Assembly (NCBI RefSeq): GCF_003319185.1
Contig: NZ_QOHJ01000004.1
Span: forward strand, 372,001-436,000
Length of the DNA: 64,000 nt
From: Blastococcus sp. TF02A-30
GTDB taxonomy: Bacteria > Actinomycetota > Actinomycetes > Mycobacteriales > Geodermatophilaceae
Reading direction: 5' to 3'
Shown: piece by piece, positions 35,949-42,965 of the stretch
Layout: each line of letters begins with the position of its first letter
Position numbering within the stretch: position 1 is the first letter of the stretch
Notes under the pieces: model-generated
Database searches by the model: none
The model's input: only the letters and a program-made list of their open reading frames with translations
What the model was told of the DNA's origin: nothing
Program-made: the position numbers and the translations under genes

Positions 35949-37136
35949 ATGCGCTCCCCGGCCCTCCGCACCGTCGCTCTCCTCGGCCTCGTGGTCGGGG
36001 GTCTGCTCCCGGCGTGCGGCAACGGCTCCGAGCCGGCCCAGGGCTCGGGCGCGACGACCTCCTCCACGACGACGACCACCACTCCTCCGGCCGACGACCC
36101 GGAGTCCGCCGTCGCCGCGGCGCTGGAGAGCCTGGACCGGCGCGCCGAGATCGCCCAGCTCTTCGTCGTCGGCCTCGCCCCCGAGGAGCTCGACCGGGGC
36201 CCGGACCTCGCCGCCGAGGGCGTGGGCGGGCTGTTCCTCCGCGGCCGGCCGGAGCAGTCGGTGACCGACCTCGCCGGCATCACCGGCGGCTGGCAGGAGC
36301 AGGCACCAGGTCCGGGGCTGTGGATCGCCGCCGACCAGGAGGGCGGCAGCGTCCAGACGCTCAAGGGCGAGGGCTTCGAGCAGCTGCCGCCGGCCACCGA
36401 GCAGGGCGACCTGCCGGCCGACCAGCTGCGCGCGCTCGCCGACGGCATGGGCGCCGCCCTGAGCGCGGCCGGCGTCAACCTCAACCTGGCGCCGGTCGTC
36501 GACGTCGTCCCCGCGGGCACCGAGGCCGGCAACGAGCCGATCGGCTACTACGACCGGCAGTACGGCAGCACCGGCGGCGAGGTCACCGCCGCCGCGAGCA
36601 CCGTCGTCGACGGGCTGGCCGCGGCCCGGGTGACCGCCACGCTCAAGCACTTCCCGGGGCTGGGCAGGGTCCGGGAGAACACCGACACGAGCGCCGACGT
36701 CGTCGACCCCGTCACGACCGCCGGCGACGACCAGGTGACCGCCTTCGCCGGCACGCTCACCCGGACGTCCGCGGCGCACCCCATGGTCATGATGTCCAGC
36801 GCCACGTACCCGCAGATCGACCCGTCCGCGCCGGCCGCCTTCTCCCCCGTGGTGATCGGCGACCTGCTGCGGGGCCGGCTGGCCTTCGCCGGGCCGGTCA
36901 TCTCCGACGACCTCGGCGCGGCCGAGGCGCTGGCCGCCGTGCCGGTCGGCGAGCGCGCGGTCCGCTTCCTCGCCGCCGGGGGGACGCTGGTCCTCACCGT
37001 CGCGGTCGACACCTACGCCGAGATGCTCGACGCCGTCGAGGCGGAGGCGGAGAGCGACCCGGCCTTCGGCGAGCAGGTCGACGCCGCCGTGCGCACCGCG
37101 CTCCTGGCCAAGGCCCACGCCGGGCTGCTGGGCTGA
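35949..37136 (+). CDS. Glycoside hydrolase family 3 lipoprotein (NagZ-like)
   Basis: 395-aa secreted lipoprotein: signal LRTVALLGLVVGGLLPA then Cys at residue 23, and a Ser/Thr-rich linker (TTSSTTTTTTPP). The GH3 catalytic domain covers ~60-390: AADQEGGSVQTLKGEG, ATLKHFPGLGRVRENTDTS (substrate-binding Lys-His) and the nucleophile Asp in PVISDDLGAAEAL. NagZ-type enzymes release GlcNAc from peptidoglycan fragments; the C-terminal antibiotic-type domain is absent, as in NagZ. ATG 35949 lies 7 nt after CAGAGT. It ends at a pair of hairpins shared with the convergent lytic gene. Confidence 0.88.
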   Translation: MRSPALRTVALLGLVVGGLLPACGNGSEPAQGSGATTSSTTTTTTPPADDPESAVAAALESLDRRAEIAQLFVVGLAPEELDRGPDLAAEGVGGLFLRGRPEQSVTDLAGITGGWQEQAPGPGLWIAADQEGGSVQTLKGEGFEQLPPATEQGDLPADQLRALADGMGAALSAAGVNLNLAPVVDVVPAGTEAGNEPIGYYDRQYGSTGGEVTAAASTVVDGLAAARVTATLKHFPGLGRVRENTDTSADVVDPVTTAGDDQVTAFAGTLTRTSAAHPMVMMSSATYPQIDPSAPAAFSPVVIGDLLRGRLAFAGPVISDDLGAAEALAAVPVGERAVRFLAAGGTLVLTVAVDTYAEMLDAVEAEAESDPAFGEQVDAAVRTALLAKAHAGLLG

Positions 37137-37171
37137 TCCAGCCGACGTCGAGCCCGACCGCCCGGGAAACG

Positions 37172-37209
37172 CCGGAGGCGCCGAGATCGCGGGATCTCGG
37201 CGCCTCCGG
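37172..37209. terminator. Hairpin 1 of a tandem pair
   Basis: Perfect 17-bp arms (CCGGAGGCGCCGAGATC and its complement) around GCGG, 36 nt after the GH3 stop. It lies between convergent genes and can fold on both strands, so a bidirectional terminator is likely. It shares the core GCGCCGAGATC-N4-GATCTCGGCGC with hairpin 2. Confidence 0.65.
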
Positions 37210-37217
37210 GGGCTGGT

Positions 37218-37243
37218 GCGCCGAGATCACGGGATCTCGGCGC
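37218..37243. terminator. Hairpin 2 of a tandem pair
   Basis: Perfect 11-bp arms GCGCCGAGATC and GATCTCGGCGC around ACGG, ending 17 nt from the stop of the convergent transglycosylase gene. It repeats the core of hairpin 1, as if the unit were duplicated or belonged to a dispersed repeat family. Confidence 0.65.
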
Positions 37244-37260
37244 GGCAAGGGCCCAGCGGG

Positions 37261-37995
37261 TCAGTACCAGCCCTTGGCCTGCGAGTGCGCCCACGCGCCG
37301 CAGGGCGAGCCGAAGCGGTTGTTGATGTAGATCAGCCCCGCGTCGATCTGCCGGTAGCCGTCCGAGGTCTTGGCGATGCCGGTGCCGGCCCAGGTGCTGT
37401 CGAGGAACTGCGCGATCCCGTACGCGGTGCTCGAGGGGTTCTGCGCGTTCGGGTTCCAGCCGCTCTCCTTGCCCCACAGGTTCTCGAGGCAGGTGAACTC
37501 CGACCCGGCGCCGCCCAGCTTCTGCATGGCGTAGTCCTTGTAGGACCCGGCCGGTGCGACGGCGGCGGTGGTGCCCCGGCCGGGGCGGGCGGCGGCGGCG
37601 GCGGCCTGGGCCTCGGCCTGGCGGGCGGCTTCCACGCGGGCGGCCTCCGCCCGGGCGGCCTCCTCGGCGGCGGCGCGGGCGGCGGCCTCCTCGGCGGCGA
37701 TCCGGTCGCGCTCGGCCTGCTCGGCGACGGCCTGCGCCTCGGCGGCGGCGGCCTGCTGGGCGTCGCGCTCGCTGCGGCTGGCGGCCAGTTCCTCGAGCGG
37801 CGCGACGTCGTCGGCCGGGGCGGCCTGAGCGTCGACGCCGAGCGCCTGCGCGACGCTCGTCGTCTCGGTCGGCGCGTCGGCGTGGGCGGCGGGCTCGCCG
37901 GCGGTGAACGCGCTGGCGGCGATGGCGCCGGCAGCGGCCACGGCCAGGAGGGCGGCGGGACGGCGGCGCGCGGTCATGGTGGTGCGGAGGTTCAT
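37261..37995 (-). CDS. Secreted lytic transglycosylase-like protein
   Basis: 244-aa exported protein. Signal peptide at residues ~1-40 (RRRPAALLAVAAAGAIAASA, cleavage near AHADA). Residues ~75-140 are an Ala/Glu/Arg-rich coiled coil, and ~150-244 an SLT-like fold: the catalytic Glu is in NLWGKESGWNPNAQNP, followed by AYGIAQFLDSTW and YINNRFGSPCGAWAHSQ. It should cleave peptidoglycan glycan strands. It is preceded by a predicted c-di-AMP riboswitch, as seen for resuscitation-factor and lytic genes in actinobacteria. ATG 37995; ATG 37977 is also possible. Confidence 0.88.
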   Translation of the reverse strand: MNLRTTMTARRRPAALLAVAAAGAIAASAFTAGEPAAHADAPTETTSVAQALGVDAQAAPADDVAPLEELAASRSERDAQQAAAAEAQAVAEQAERDRIAAEEAAARAAAEEAARAEAARVEAARQAEAQAAAAAARPGRGTTAAVAPAGSYKDYAMQKLGGAGSEFTCLENLWGKESGWNPNAQNPSSTAYGIAQFLDSTWAGTGIAKTSDGYRQIDAGLIYINNRFGSPCGAWAHSQAKGWY

Positions 37996-38082
37996 GGGGA
38001 GGGTCTGCTCCGGGGCTCAGGGCGCGGCAGAGCAGCCGCCCACCAGGGGGCGGCGACGCGCTGCAGCTGTCCAGTTCTTCCG

Positions 38083-38225
38083 TGAGCCGCCTACCGAGTT
38101 AGCTGACGGGTTCGGGCGGGAAGCAGCCCTACCGCCGGCGGACTGGTGGCCCGCGGGCGTGATTCACCCCAGTACTGCGGTGGGTCCCCGGCTCGCCCGT
38201 GCTGGGCGACTCGGCGGCGCCCGGG
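38083..38225 (-). ncRNA. ydaO-type cyclic-di-AMP riboswitch
   Basis: On the minus strand the leader carries the conserved blocks of the ydaO/yuaA class in order: GCCGGGGACCC (38192-38182), GGGGTGAATC, GGTAGGGCTGC, then CCCGAACCCGTCAGCTAACT and GGTAGGCGGCT. Flanking GCCGCCGAGT and the final GTAGGCGGC can close the outer P1 helix. It sits 88 nt upstream of the lytic transglycosylase ATG, the classic context in actinobacteria, where c-di-AMP generally switches expression of cell-wall hydrolases off. The ends are approximate. Confidence 0.85.
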
Positions 38226-38268
38226 AGCCGGCCCTCGGTCGAGGACGGCGGCGCACCGGACCGGGCCA

Positions 38269-38297
38269 ACGTAACCGCTGTTATCGATCCGTGACAA
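38269..38297 (-). promoter_or_regulatory. Predicted promoter for riboswitch transcript
   Basis: Minus-strand TTGTCA (38297-38292), 17-nt spacer, TTACGT (38274-38269), about 44 nt before the 5' end of the riboswitch aptamer. The -35 is good, the -10 weak. It is the best promoter candidate in the 368-bp gene-free stretch between 37996 and 38363; apart from this and the riboswitch I see nothing there. Confidence 0.4.
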
Positions 38298-38363
38298 CGT
38301 CGGAACCGGAATTCCGGCCGTGACGCATCTCCCCTTCCGGGGAACCCGCAGGTCGGCGAGCCG

Positions 38364-39026
38364 TCAGGGCATCCGCCAGACCGTGGTCCCGCGCACCCTG
38401 GCGGGCTGGGCGGGCGAGGACTCGGTGTCGGCGACGTCGTACGCGGCGGCCTCGGCGAGCCGGTGGTGCGGCAGGTAGGGCCGGCCGGGATCACCGATGT
38501 ACACCTCGGCGCCCGCCGCGCGGGCGGCGTCGAGGAACGGCAGGACCCGCTCGGTCATCGTGCGGTCGTAGCAGACGTCACCGGCCAGGACGACGTCGAC
38601 GGCCGGAGGCGTCTCCCCCAGCAGGTCACCCACGACCTGGATCCCGCCGACGCCGTTGAGCTCGGCGTTGAGCGGGACGGCGGCCAGCCCGAACGGGTCG
38701 ACGTCGCTGGCGACGACCCGGGACGCCCCGGACATGAGCGCCGCGACCGACACCAGCCCGCTGCCCGCGCCCAGGTCGAGCACCGAGCGGCCGGCCACCA
38801 CCTCCGGGTGGTCGAGCGCGAAGCGGGCCAGCGCCTGGCCGCCCGGCCAGGCCGCCGCCCAGAACGGCGGGTCCTGCTCGGTGCGGCCCTGCTCGGTCTC
38901 CATCGCCTCCCACAGGGCCACGACGTCGTCGGCGACCAGCAGCCGCACCTCCGGCACCAGCGAGCAGGCGACCGGCCGGGTGTGCCGGCGGATGAACTCG
39001 GCGGGCACGGTTCGGGAGGGCTGCAC
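38364..39026 (-). CDS. Class I SAM methyltransferase
   Basis: 220-aa methyltransferase of the ETFB-lysine/nicotinamide N-methylase-like group: PPFWAAAWPGGQALARF precedes motif I (VLDLGAGSGLVSVAAL) and ASDVDPFGLAAVPLNAELNG follows; the DVVLAGDVCYDRTM segment is family-typical. Members methylate protein lysines or small amines. GTG 39026 is 6 nt after GAGACT on the minus strand. It starts 4 nt downstream of the BVMO-SDR operon and may share its transcript. Confidence 0.82.
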   Translation of the reverse strand: MQPSRTVPAEFIRRHTRPVACSLVPEVRLLVADDVVALWEAMETEQGRTEQDPPFWAAAWPGGQALARFALDHPEVVAGRSVLDLGAGSGLVSVAALMSGASRVVASDVDPFGLAAVPLNAELNGVGGIQVVGDLLGETPPAVDVVLAGDVCYDRTMTERVLPFLDAARAAGAEVYIGDPGRPYLPHHRLAEAAAYDVADTESSPAQPARVRGTTVWRMP

Positions 39027-39030
39027 GGGC

Positions 39031-39879
39031 TCAGTCTCGCGCAGCGGCCTTCGGGCGCGCGCCGGCCCCGCGGGCGATCAGCCGCCAGTAGCGGCCGGGC
39101 GCCAGCCGGACGAGGCGGTCGGGCACCGTCGCGCTCCAGCCGATGAGCAGCCGCGGCCGCCGCTTCTCGATGGCGGTGACGATCTGCGCCGCCGCCTTCT
39201 CCGGCGGCATCCGCAGCAGCTTGGCGAACTGCTCCCGGCCCTCCTCGTACTCGGCGACCGACACCCCGGAACCGGTGCGCGCCGACTCGGCGATGCGGGT
39301 GCGGATGCCACCGGGGTGCACGACGGTCACCCCGACCTCGTTCTCGGCCAGCTCGTGCCGCAGCGACTCGCTGAAACCGCGGACGGCGAACTTGCTCGCC
39401 GCGTAGGCCGCCTGCCCCGGCGGGGCGAAGATGCCGAAGACGCTGGAGACGTTGACCAGGTGCGCGCCCGGGTGCGACTTCAGCGTCGGCAGCAGCGCGG
39501 CGGTGAGCCGGACGACGGCGCGGAAGTTGATCGCCAGCACCCAGTCGAACTCCTCGAGGGTGACCTGGTCGAAGCGGCCGCCCAGCGCCACGCCCGCGTT
39601 GTTCACCAGCAGCGTCGTGCCCGGGTGCTCGGTGGCCAGCCGCGCGCCCAGCGCGTCGGTCGCCGCCTCGTCGGAGAGGTCGACCACCTCGGTCGCCACG
39701 GCCAGCGCCGGGTGCGCGGTCCAGATCCGGTCGGCGACAGCGGCCAGCCGGTCGGCGTCGCGGTCGACGAGCACCAGGGAGCTGCCCCGGTCGGCGAGCT
39801 GCTCGGCCAGCGCCTCGCCGATCCCGCTGGCGGCGCCGGTGACGACCGCGGTTCCGCCCGCGAACGCGTACGGCCGCAT
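39031..39879 (-). CDS. SDR family oxidoreductase, BVMO-linked
   Basis: 282-aa short-chain dehydrogenase: TGAASGIGEALAEQL, LVNNAGVALGGRF, Ser in NVSSVFGIFAPP and YAASKFAVRGF. The Asp in LVLVDRDADRL suggests NAD. The C-terminal ~60 residues, ending in basic residues (RYWRLIARGAGARPKAAARD), resemble membrane-associated SDRs beside FMO genes. ATG 39879 overlaps the BVMO stop (TGATG), so the enzyme is co-translated. It would oxidise an alcohol to the ketone used by the BVMO, or reduce its product. Confidence 0.9.
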   Translation of the reverse strand: MRPYAFAGGTAVVTGAASGIGEALAEQLADRGSSLVLVDRDADRLAAVADRIWTAHPALAVATEVVDLSDEAATDALGARLATEHPGTTLLVNNAGVALGGRFDQVTLEEFDWVLAINFRAVVRLTAALLPTLKSHPGAHLVNVSSVFGIFAPPGQAAYAASKFAVRGFSESLRHELAENEVGVTVVHPGGIRTRIAESARTGSGVSVAEYEEGREQFAKLLRMPPEKAAAQIVTAIEKRRPRLLIGWSATVPDRLVRLAPGRYWRLIARGAGARPKAAARD

Positions 39880-41405
39880 CAGGCGGCCGCCTGCTCGGTG
39901 CGGGCGGGTGCGGCGGAGAACCGGATGCCCTCGTCCTCCACGGAGCCGTGCCGCATCAGCCGCACGTCGCGGATGTAGTTCTGGTGCAGCCGCCACGGCG
40001 TGCGGCGGCCCTGCTTCGGCAGGTCGGCCAGGCTGCGCTGCACGTAGCCGGCGGCCAGGTCGAGGAAGGGCTGGTCGGCCCCCTCGGGCGGGGCGACGGC
40101 GGTGGCCACGGCCAGGCCGCGGGCCTCCAGGTGCGCCAGCAGCCGGCACAGGTACCGGTTGACCAGGTCGGCCTTGAGCGTCCACGAGGCGTTCGTGTAG
40201 CCGATGACCATCGTGAAGTTCGGGACGCCGGAGACCATCATCCCCTTGTAGGAGACGGTGTCGGCGAGCTTCACCTCGCCGCCGTCGACGCTCAGCGTCA
40301 TCCCGCCGACCGGCAGCAGGTTCAGGCCCGTGGCGGTGACGATGACGTCGGCGTCGAGCTGCTGCCCCGACTCCAGCGCGATCCCCCGCTCGGTGAAGGA
40401 GGCGATCCGGTCGGTGACGATCGAGGCCCTGCCCCGGCGCAGGCTGCGGAACAGGTCGCCGTCGGGCACCAGGCACAGCCGCTGGTCCCACGGGTCGTAC
40501 GGCGGGTTGAAGTGCGTGTCGACGTCGACGCCGGCGGGCAGCTGCTTCTCGGTCAGCCGGCGGATGAGCTTCCGCGCGGCCGACGGCCAGCGCCGGCTGA
40601 ACTGGTAGAGCGCGGTGGAGCCCAGGACGCTCTTCCACCGCACGATCGGGTAGGCCCAGCGCTGCGGCAGCCGGCTGCGCAGCTTCCTCGCGAGCGGGTC
40701 CTCCCCGGGCAGCGACAGCACGTAGCTCGGCGTGCGCTGCAGCATCGTGACGTGCTCGGCGTCGTCGGCGAGGTTGGGCACCAGGGTGACCGCGGTGGCC
40801 CCGCTGCCGATGACCACGATCCGCTTGCCGGTGGCGTCGAAGTCGGCCGGCCAGTGCTGCGGGTGGATCAGCTCGCCGGTGAACCGCTCCTCGCCCGCGA
40901 AGTGCGGCCGGAAGCCCTCGTCGTAGCGGTAGTAGCCCGAGCAGACGTGCAGCCATGAGCAGGTCAGCTGCCCGGTGGCCCCGGTGTCGGTGCGCTCGAC
41001 GGTCACGGTCCAGCGGGCGTCGGCGCTGGACCAGTCGGCCGACAGCACCTTCGTGTGGAACCGGATCTTGTCCACGACGCCGTACTCGCGCGCGGTCTCC
41101 TCGATGTAGCGGCGGATCGAGGCGCCGTCGGCGATCGCCCGGTCCTCGTTCCACGGCCGGAAGGAGTAGCCGAGGGTGAACATGTCGGAGTCCGACCGGA
41201 TCCCCGGGTAGCGGAACAGGTCCCAGGTGCCGCCGATGGCGCCCCGGGACTCCAGCACCGCGTACGTCGTGCCGGGGCGCTCGGTGGCCAGGTGGCAGGC
41301 CGCGCCGATGCCGGACAGGCCGGCGCCGACGACGAGCACGTCGAGGTGCTCCGGGAGCGCGGCGGAGCCGGGCGCGGGCGCGGGGGACGGGACCTCGGTG
41401 GCCAT
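39879..41405 (-). CDS. Baeyer-Villiger-type flavin monooxygenase
   Basis: 508-aa FAD/NADPH monooxygenase of the EthA/MymA-like group. FAD motif VLVVGAGLSGIGAACHL; BVMO fingerprint FTGELIHPQHWP at ~residue 174; NADPH motif VVIGSGATAVTLVPNL; and DVIVTATGLNLLPVGG. BVMOs convert ketones to esters or lactones; EthA-type enzymes also activate thioamides. ATG 41405 has GGAGGG upstream. The promoter is overlain by two identical-pattern operators next to a divergent TetR gene. Operon: BVMO, SDR and perhaps the methyltransferase. Confidence 0.92.
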   Translation of the reverse strand: MATEVPSPAPAPGSAALPEHLDVLVVGAGLSGIGAACHLATERPGTTYAVLESRGAIGGTWDLFRYPGIRSDSDMFTLGYSFRPWNEDRAIADGASIRRYIEETAREYGVVDKIRFHTKVLSADWSSADARWTVTVERTDTGATGQLTCSWLHVCSGYYRYDEGFRPHFAGEERFTGELIHPQHWPADFDATGKRIVVIGSGATAVTLVPNLADDAEHVTMLQRTPSYVLSLPGEDPLARKLRSRLPQRWAYPIVRWKSVLGSTALYQFSRRWPSAARKLIRRLTEKQLPAGVDVDTHFNPPYDPWDQRLCLVPDGDLFRSLRRGRASIVTDRIASFTERGIALESGQQLDADVIVTATGLNLLPVGGMTLSVDGGEVKLADTVSYKGMMVSGVPNFTMVIGYTNASWTLKADLVNRYLCRLLAHLEARGLAVATAVAPPEGADQPFLDLAAGYVQRSLADLPKQGRRTPWRLHQNYIRDVRLMRHGSVEDEGIRFSAAPARTEQAAA

Positions 41406-41479
41406 GCAGGCCCTCCAGGAACGGGCCGGCCGGAGCCGGCGGACGGGGATCGGCGCTGCCGCGGGACGATGCGGCAGCG

Positions 41480-41509
41480 ACGCTATCGACGCACTGTCGA
41501 ACGAGTCAA
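41480..41509 (-). promoter_or_regulatory. Predicted BVMO operon promoter
   Basis: Minus-strand TTGACT (41509-41504), 18-nt spacer, TAGCGT (41485-41480), about 75 nt before the BVMO start. Both 15-bp operators at 41486-41520 overlie it, so bound repressor would block RNA polymerase. Confidence 0.5.
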
Positions 41510-41520
41510 CGCGGTGTTGA
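41486..41520. promoter_or_regulatory. Twin TetR operators
   Basis: Two 15-bp inverted repeats of one pattern, TC(G/A)AC-N5-GT(C/T)GA: TCGACGCACTGTCGA (41486-41500) and TCAACGCGGTGTTGA (41506-41520), centres 20 bp apart. They cover the BVMO promoter. The second also overlaps TTGAGA (41517-41522), the likely -35 of the divergent TetR gene with TAGTGT at 41539. This implies one repressor bound as two dimers, controlling the operon and itself, as EthR does. Confidence 0.65.
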
Positions 41521-41551
41521 GATACGGCCCGCCGCGGGTAGTGTCCGGCCC

Positions 41552-42202
41552 GTGTCGGCAGCCCCGGACGACGCCCCGCCCCCGGCGCGCGGGCGGCGCG
41601 CACCGCGCCCCTCGGGGGACGACCGCGAGCTGGCCATCCTGGCCACCGCTGAGCGGCTCCTCGCCGACCGCCCGCTGAGCGCCATCTCGGTGGACGACCT
41701 GGCTCGTGGCGCGGGCATCAGCCGGCCCACGTTCTACTTCTACTTCCCGTCCAAGGACGCCGTCCTGCTCACGCTGCTCGACCGCGTGGTGGCCGAGGCC
41801 GACGCGGCGATGCGGGCGGCGTTCGAACACCCGGCCGCGAGCCCGCGCGAGGGCTGGGAGCGGGCGATCGGCGCCTACGCCGGCACCTTCCGCGCGCACC
41901 GGGCCCTCAGCGTCGCCTGGGCCGAGGCCCGGTCGACCAGCCCGGAGGTGCGCGCGCTGTGGGCCGAGGTGTTCGAACGCTGGGTGCAGCGCTGCGCCGT
42001 CGCCATCGAGGGCGAGCGGGCCAGGGGCGCGGCGCCGGCCGGGCCGGCGGCGCGCGACCTGGCGATCGCGCTCACCTCGATGAACGAGCGGGTGCTCTAC
42101 GGCGCCTTCACCGGCGACGGCCCGGCCGTCGCCGAGGACGACGTCGTGCCGGTGCTGCTCCGGGTGTGGCTCACCGCCGTGTACGGCGACGAGCCGGCCT
42201 GA
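41552..42202 (+). CDS. TetR-family regulator (EthR-like)
   Basis: 216-aa repressor. HTH at ~residues 28-72: ILATAERLLADRPLSAISV then LARGAGISRPTFYFYFPSKDA, very close to EthR-type sequences. The ligand domain is rich in Trp/Phe/Ala. GTG 41552 is 7 nt after TAGTGT with TTGAGA 16 nt further up, i.e. leaderless. Divergent from the BVMO operon over twin operators; probable autorepressor induced by a hydrophobic ligand of the monooxygenase pathway. It converges on the stress-protein gene with a 2-nt gap. Confidence 0.9.
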   Translation: MSAAPDDAPPPARGRRAPRPSGDDRELAILATAERLLADRPLSAISVDDLARGAGISRPTFYFYFPSKDAVLLTLLDRVVAEADAAMRAAFEHPAASPREGWERAIGAYAGTFRAHRALSVAWAEARSTSPEVRALWAEVFERWVQRCAVAIEGERARGAAPAGPAARDLAIALTSMNERVLYGAFTGDGPAVAEDDVVPVLLRVWLTAVYGDEPA

Positions 42203-42204
42203 AC

Positions 42205-42717
42205 TCAGGCGTCGACGGCGGCGTTCTCGCCGGTCACCGCGTCCAGCTCCCGGCCGGTGGCCCCGGTGCGGACGACCGTGACCGGGCACGGCGCGTGGTG
42301 CACCAGCTTGTCGCTGACCGAGCCGAGCAGCAGGCCGGAGAAGCCGCCTCGGCCGCGGGCGCCGACGACGACCAGGCTCGCGCCCTCGGCCGCCTGCATC
42401 AGCGCCTGCTCGGCCGGGCGGTGGACGACGTGGCAGGTCACGCGCACCTTCGGGTCGAGGCCGAGCGCGGCCACGTGCGCGGTGAGCTCGTCGTGCACCG
42501 CCTGCGCGAAGTCGGCCAGCGGCGGCACGTAGCCCGGCGACCAGCTCGGCGGCTGCGGGGCGGACGTGATCGACCAGGCGCGCACCACGTGCACGTCGAT
42601 GTCGGCGCGGGCGGCCAGCTTGCCGGCCCAGGCCAGCGCCCCCTGCGCGCACTTGGAACCGTCGTGGCCGACGACGATCCCGCCGTCGATCCGCACGCTC
42701 GTGGCGACCTCGTCCAC
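42205..42717 (-). CDS. Universal stress protein
   Basis: 170-aa single-domain UspA protein. N-terminal [17 protein letters not shown] carries the ATP-binding Asp. The nucleotide motif G-2x-G-9x-G-S is in [20 protein letters not shown], so the ATP-binding subclass is likely, and [11 protein letters not shown] follows. GTG 42717 has GGGAGG at 7 nt. In actinobacteria such genes are often controlled by hypoxia or stationary phase. The 248-bp gap to the LLM gene holds the LLM operator and nothing else recognisable. Confidence 0.92.
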   Translation of the reverse strand: MDEVATSVRIDGGIVVGHDGSKCAQGALAWAGKLAARADIDVHVVRAWSITSAPQPPSWSPGYVPPLADFAQAVHDELTAHVAALGLDPKVRVTCHVVHRPAEQALMQAAEGASLVVVGARGRGGFSGLLLGSVSDKLVHHAPCPVTVVRTGATGRELDAVTGENAAVDA

Positions 42718-42934
42718 CGCTGACCTCCCTGTTCGGCTCCGGCGGCTCGCAACCGCCACCGGAAGACTCTCACCTCTCCGACGAACGGATCACGGCAGAG
42801 GTGCCCGGACCGCCCGGAGGGGTCAGGACGCCGACGACGCCATCGGCGAGGACCGAGCGGTTCCCACCCGGCTCCTCGTGACCCGGCCGTGACCGCAGGG
42901 AATGATCCGGGGCGCGACACGTTGGACCGACCAG

Positions 42935-42952
42935 TAGTTGCACTCTCAACTA
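42935..42952. promoter_or_regulatory. Palindromic operator before LLM gene
   Basis: TAGTTG-CACTCT-CAACTA: perfect 6-bp arms, ending 13 nt before the ATG of the flavin monooxygenase gene. MarR-type repressors often use such AT-richer palindromes at the transcription start. No MarR gene lies in the window, so the regulator would be encoded elsewhere. Confidence 0.5.
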
Positions 42953-42965
42953 GACGGAGACGGTC

